6,938 nucleotides of DNA, from assembly GCA_948560485.1 (NCBI GenBank), contig CAOXUF010000107.1, forward strand, positions 1-6,938. The letters are read 5' to 3'. Position 1 is the stretch's first letter, and the number at the start of each line of letters is the position of its first letter. The notes beneath the pieces are model-generated. The model saw only the letters and a program-made list of their open reading frames with translations. It made no database searches and was not told the origin of the DNA. Below are positions 6,287 through 6,938 of the stretch, piece by piece. The translations under genes were made by a program, and so were the position numbers. The DNA comes from an uncultured Eubacterium sp. Its GTDB lineage: Bacteria > Bacillota_A > Clostridia > Lachnospirales > Lachnospiraceae.

Positions 6287-6938
6287 ATGTATGTAGAAAT
6301 GAGGAATATTTATAAAACATTTGATGGATTTCATGCGTCAGAAGATGTGAGTTTTGGAGTGGAAAAGGGGCAGCTTGCGGCATTGTTAGGTCCGAGTGGG
6401 AGTGGCAAAACAACAATTTTAAGAATGATAGCCGGACTTGATGAGCCGGATTCCGGAGATATTGTAATTAATGGAATAAAAGTAAACCATTTGTCCGGGA
6501 GTAAACGGGGAATTGGTTTTGTATTTCAAAATTATGCGTTATTTCGTTATATGACAGTATACGATAATATTGCTTTTGGTCTTAAAGTGCAAAAGCAAAA
6601 TAAAAATGAAATAAAAACCAGAGTGGAGGAACTTTTGGAATTAATTTCGATGAAGGATTTGGGAAAACGTTATCCACATCAAATTTCTGGTGGACAGCGT
6701 CAGCGTGTAGCTTTTGCTCGAGCACTGGCACCGAATCCGCAGTTATTATTACTGGATGAACCGTTTGCGGCGATTGATGCTAAAGTGCGTAGAGAACTTC
6801 GGTCATGGCTTAAAGAAACCATTAAAAGGGTAAAGATTACCAGTATTTTTGTAACACATGACCAGGAAGAAGCAATTGAAGTAGCAGATATGGTTATTGT
6901 AATGAACCAGGGAAAAATTGAACAGATGGGAACACCTG
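6287..6938 (+). CDS. cysA: sulfate/thiosulfate ABC transporter ATP-binding protein CysA, 3'-truncated by window edge
   Basis: This is the ATPase that powers sulfate import through CysTW. The frame is open to the window end, giving the first 217 residues, which cover almost the whole nucleotide-binding domain. The regulatory C-terminal domain of a usual CysA (about 340-365 residues in total) would lie outside. Visible motifs are Walker A GPSGSGKTT (35-43), the Q-loop in VFQNYALF (Gln81), the ABC signature ISGGQRQR (133-140), Walker B LLLLDE (153-158), a D-loop AAID (161-164) where GALD is more usual, and the H-loop His191 in VTHDQEEA. The block FVFQNYALFRYMTVYDNIAFGL is close to E. coli CysA, and the position directly after cysT and cysW supports the name over other importer ATPases such as PotA or MalK. 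It starts 17 bases after cysW. Confidence 0.94.
   Translation, partial: MYVEMRNIYKTFDGFHASEDVSFGVEKGQLAALLGPSGSGKTTILRMIAGLDEPDSGDIVINGIKVNHLSGSKRGIGFVFQNYALFRYMTVYDNIAFGLKVQKQNKNEIKTRVEELLELISMKDLGKRYPHQISGGQRQRVAFARALAPNPQLLLLDEPFAAIDAKVRRELRSWLKETIKRVKITSIFVTHDQEEAIEVADMVIVMNQGKIEQMGTP

Noticed and set aside
5838..6416. Two reverse-strand ORFs (5838-6116 and 6138-6416) opposite cysW and the start of cysA
   Set aside because: They have His/Cys/Ser-rich translations without domain features, lie opposite conserved genes, and are shadows.

Overview
The window holds one stretch of a sulfate-assimilation operon. All genes are on the + strand and the window cuts it at both ends. The order is cysQ (5' end missing), cysD, a fused cysN-cysC, sbp, cysT, cysW and cysA (3' end missing). 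Every gene was recognised from conserved family motifs in its translation. No RNA gene, insertion sequence, CRISPR array or clear rho-independent terminator is visible, and no gene-free gap exceeds about 50 bases.

Organism. The DNA is AT-rich, with frequent AGA, ATA and TTA codons, purine-rich Shine-Dalgarno sites (AGGAGG before cysD and cysA), and a sulfate-binding protein made as a lipoprotein rather than a free periplasmic protein. This suggests a low-GC Gram-positive bacterium, most likely an anaerobic member of Clostridia (Lachnospiraceae-like). The taxonomic call is an inference, not a match.

Layout. Bases 1-627 encode the end of CysQ, a 3'-phosphoadenosine 5'-phosphate (PAP) / PAPS phosphatase. 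Bases 678-3411 encode sulfate activation: CysD (ATP sulfurylase small subunit) and a 610-residue CysN-CysC protein that joins the regulatory GTPase to APS kinase. Bases 3447-6938 encode a SulT-type ABC sulfate/thiosulfate importer: Sbp, the permeases CysT and CysW, and the ATPase CysA. A TATAAT box in the 35-base gap before sbp may be a secondary promoter that lets the transporter half be expressed separately.

How it works together. Sbp captures sulfate outside the membrane, CysTWA imports it using ATP, CysD with the CysN domain makes APS, the CysC domain phosphorylates APS to PAPS, and CysQ removes the PAP by-product left when PAPS is used. No PAPS/APS reductase, sulfite reductase or sulfotransferase lies inside the window, so whether PAPS feeds cysteine synthesis or sulfonation cannot be decided here.

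Assessment. This is a well-known pathway with intact catalytic motifs. I see no evidence of an undescribed system. The observations worth a second look are modest: the uptake-to-PAPS gene arrangement, the domain fusion, a small dyad before cysD, the possible internal promoter before sbp, short out-of-frame ORFs over two start codons, and a few unusual residues or lengths.
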